NCBI GenBank assembly: GCA_963721435.1
Contig: CAVRJC010000005.1
Location: 186,001-250,000, forward strand
Length of the DNA stretch: 64,000 nt
DNA from: CAVRJC01 sp963721435
GTDB lineage: Bacteria > Actinomycetota > Acidimicrobiia > IMCC26256 > DASPTH01
Direction of reading: 5' to 3'
This document shows positions 61,995-64,000 of this stretch, one piece after another. A program made the translations under genes and the position numbers. The notes under the pieces were generated by a model. It saw only the letters and a program-made list of their open reading frames with translations. It was not told the origin of the DNA and made no database searches. Position 1 is the stretch's first letter; each line of letters begins with the position of its first letter.

Positions 61995-62894
61995 TCAGTC
62001 GGACGGCAGGATGCCGTCGAGGTCGTCGAGCGACGGAGCGAAGTAGAACGCCCCGCTGACAGGGTGCGTGAAGTCGGTGAGGTGGTCGTGCAGCCCGTCA
62101 CCCGATGTGCCGAACATGCGGGCCATCATCTTCGTGAACCGCGTCGGGTCGGCGCTGAACGCGAGGAAGTAGAGACCGAGCTCCCCCACCGTGCCGTACG
62201 GCGTGCTGCGCCGGTAGATCTCGAGCTCCTCGCCGTCTTCCTCGATCACCACCCGTGAGATGTGCGCGGTGTCGGGCTTGTCGCCGAGCTCCACGCTGTC
62301 GGGCTTCGTGCGCCCGATGGTGTACTGCTGGTCCACGAGGGACTCGGCGTGGAACTTGCCGAGGTCGTGCACCCACTTCTGCGCGAGCACGAACGAACCA
62401 CCCGCGCCCCGCTCGAGATCGGGGACGATCGCGACCTCGTGTGCGGCTTCGACCGGTGGGTTCTCGGTGCCGTCGATGAACCCCGTGAGGTCGCGACTGT
62501 CGCGGTACACGAAGCACGGCTGCTCGGCCGCGAGCGTCGCGACCGGAGCGAGCACGGTGGCAACGCCCCGCGCGACGTCAAGCTCGATGTCTTCGCCGGT
62601 GCCGTGGCTCCACACCCAGATGTCGTGCTGGGTCGCGGGCGCGCGCCGGCCGTCGCCCTCGATGGGCTCGAACGGCGCCAACGCCGCCGGTGCCGCGTCG
62701 GGCTCGAGCCAGCGCCACAGCGCAGCACCGAATCCCACGACGATGTTCGAACCGCCCGCGGTGACCTGCGGCTCACGCAACCCGCCGAGTGCAGACCGGA
62801 TCTGCTCGTCGGTGACCCCGGCCTCGAGGTCGAACTCGAGGTGGTAGTGCGAGCGGGTGCCCTGGGCGAAGATCCCCGGTTGCGGGACGGCCAT
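61995..62894 (-). CDS. Dyp-type heme peroxidase
   Basis: 299 aa. GFIDGTENP carries the catalytic Asp of the GxxDG motif; DTAHISR has the proximal heme His and RRSTPYG the distal Arg region. No signal peptide or Tat motif; cytoplasmic or encapsulin-associated forms of this length are known, but no encapsulin gene is visible here. Start 4 nt after gcvP. Peroxide-dependent oxidation of an unknown substrate. Confidence 0.88.
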   Translation of the reverse strand: MAVPQPGIFAQGTRSHYHLEFDLEAGVTDEQIRSALGGLREPQVTAGGSNIVVGFGAALWRWLEPDAAPAALAPFEPIEGDGRRAPATQHDIWVWSHGTGEDIELDVARGVATVLAPVATLAAEQPCFVYRDSRDLTGFIDGTENPPVEAAHEVAIVPDLERGAGGSFVLAQKWVHDLGKFHAESLVDQQYTIGRTKPDSVELGDKPDTAHISRVVIEEDGEELEIYRRSTPYGTVGELGLYFLAFSADPTRFTKMMARMFGTSGDGLHDHLTDFTHPVSGAFYFAPSLDDLDGILPSD

Positions 62895-62898
62895 CGCG

Positions 62899-64000
62899 CT
62901 ACTCCCCTGCTCCGAGGTCGGGATCGCCTTCGTACGCCGAGAGCGGCGGGCACGAGCACATGAGGTTGCGGTCGCCGTACGCGCCGTCGATGCGGCTCAC
63001 CGGCGGCCAGTACTTGTCGACCGATTGTGTCCCGGGGAACGCAGCCTGCGCACGCGTGTACGCGTGCTCCCAGGTGTCGCTCACGACGTCGGCGGCCGGG
63101 TGCGGCGCGTTGCGCAACGGGCTGTCGTCGATGGGCCACTCCCCCGCTTCCACACGCGCGATCTCGCCGCGGATCGCGATCATCGCGTCGCAGAAACGGT
63201 CGATCTCGGCGAGATCCTCCGACTCCGTCGGCTCGACCATCAGCGTGCCCGCGACCGGGAACGACAGCGTGGGCGCGTGGAACCCGTAGTCGATGAGCCG
63301 CTTGGCGACGTCCTCTGCCGTCACGCCCGTCGCCGCCGTGATCGGGCGCAGGTCGAGGATGCACTCGTGCGCCACGAAGCCGTCGGGCCCGGTGTACAGC
63401 ACCGGGAAGTGAGCCCGGAGGCGCGCGGCCACGTAGTTGGCGTTGAGGATCGCGACCTTGGTCGCGCGGGTCAGGCCCTCGCCGCCCATGAGCATGACGT
63501 ACGCGGCCGAGATCGGCAGGATGCCCGCCGACCCGTAGGGCGCGCCGGACACGTGCTCCGGCAGGAACGGCACGAGGTGCTCGCGCACCGCGACCGGGCC
63601 GACACCGGGCCCTCCCCCACCGTGCGGGATGCAGAACGTCTTGTGGAGATTGAGGTGCGACACGTCGGCGCCGAACTTGCCCGGCTTCGCGATCCCGACG
63701 AGCGCGTTGAGGTTGGCGCCGTCGAGGTACACCTGGCCGCCGCACTCGTGCACGAGCGCGCACACGTCGCGCACGTTGGCCTCGAACACGCCGTGCGTCG
63801 ATGGGTACGTGATCATCAGCGCCGAGAGATCGGCGGCGTGCTCGTGCGCCTTCGCCTTGAGATCGTCGAAGTCGATGTTGCCGTCGTCGTCGCACTGCAC
63901 GACGATCACGCGCATGCCCGCCATCACCGCGCTCGCCGCGTTGGTGCCGTGCGCCGACTCGGGGATGAGGCAGACGGTCCGCGCCTGCTCGCCCCGGCTC
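62899..64000 (-). CDS. gcvP: Glycine dehydrogenase (decarboxylating), C-terminal part
   Basis: P-protein of the glycine cleavage system; the frame runs off the window end. Seen: ESAHGTNAASAVMAGM at the window edge, PSTHGVFE, QVYLDGANLNALVG, HLNLHKTFCIPHGGGGPG with the PLP-binding Lys, and ending in SAYEGDPDLGAGE. It is the first of a tightly packed unit with dyp and the metallopeptidase. Confidence 0.92.
   Translation of the reverse strand, partial: SRGEQARTVCLIPESAHGTNAASAVMAGMRVIVVQCDDDGNIDFDDLKAKAHEHAADLSALMITYPSTHGVFEANVRDVCALVHECGGQVYLDGANLNALVGIAKPGKFGADVSHLNLHKTFCIPHGGGGPGVGPVAVREHLVPFLPEHVSGAPYGSAGILPISAAYVMLMGGEGLTRATKVAILNANYVAARLRAHFPVLYTGPDGFVAHECILDLRPITAATGVTAEDVAKRLIDYGFHAPTLSFPVAGTLMVEPTESEDLAEIDRFCDAMIAIRGEIARVEAGEWPIDDSPLRNAPHPAADVVSDTWEHAYTRAQAAFPGTQSVDKYWPPVSRIDGAYGDRNLMCSCPPLSAYEGDPDLGAGE

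Overview
The window is a gene-dense, GC-rich chromosomal segment of an actinobacterium, most likely an uncultured member of the Acidimicrobiia. The evidence is a complete Pup-proteasome locus (arc/mpa, dop, pup, prcB, prcA, pafA, pafB, pafC), a fused F420 FO synthase (fbiC), GTG starts in many genes, small actinobacterial families (DUF3866, DUF4193) and heme A synthesis genes. No insertion sequence, prophage, CRISPR array, rRNA or recognisable tRNA was seen.

Layout. 1-12.5 kb: ctaA (partial), a lipid-binding-fold protein, an acyl-ACP desaturase, a 5'-3' exonuclease, an alpha/beta hydrolase, rmuC, fxsA, a prenyl diphosphate synthase with a phytoene-synthase-like enzyme, an ABC exporter, a TlpA-like thioredoxin, ctaB and a GroES-like gene. 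12.5-17.3 kb: a cysteine-rich protein and the glycolate oxidase operon glcDEF. 17.3-21.8 kb: the minus-strand unit fbiC-pfkB-LOG. 21.8-27.5 kb: pentose-phosphate genes (pgl, tal, tkt), a methyltransferase-Mug DNA glycosylase fusion and a GT2 glycosyltransferase. 27.5-30 kb: dacB and three small envelope genes. 30-33.2 kb: an operon of a ubiquitin-like sulfur carrier, TtuA-like tRNA thiolase, TrmI m1A58 methyltransferase and a MarP-type membrane protease. 33.3-45.2 kb: the Pup-proteasome locus, interrupted by a damaged endonuclease VII-like gene with a LexA-type box. 45.2-52.1 kb: lepB, glpQ-like, tatA, tatC, helY and a diacylglycerol-kinase-like gene. 52.2-60.4 kb: a double-length ThyX-like protein, a candidate structured RNA, a DUF4193-like gene, lnt, a TauE/SafE permease, GNAT/Nudix genes and a beta-lactamase-like gene. 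60.6-64 kb: the minus-strand unit gcvP (partial)-dyp-metallopeptidase.

Expression signals. Eighteen genes begin with no Shine-Dalgarno sequence but have a TA-N3-T hexamer (often TAGGCT or TACCCT) 6-9 nt before the start codon, the signature of leaderless transcription. Elsewhere, 4-nt start/stop overlaps point to translational coupling.

Sequence quality. About ten conserved genes are broken by single-base indels, most of them one extra base. In the proteasomal ATPase an insertion and a deletion compensate and scramble Walker B. I read these as uncorrected sequencing errors, so the broken genes are annotated as one CDS each.
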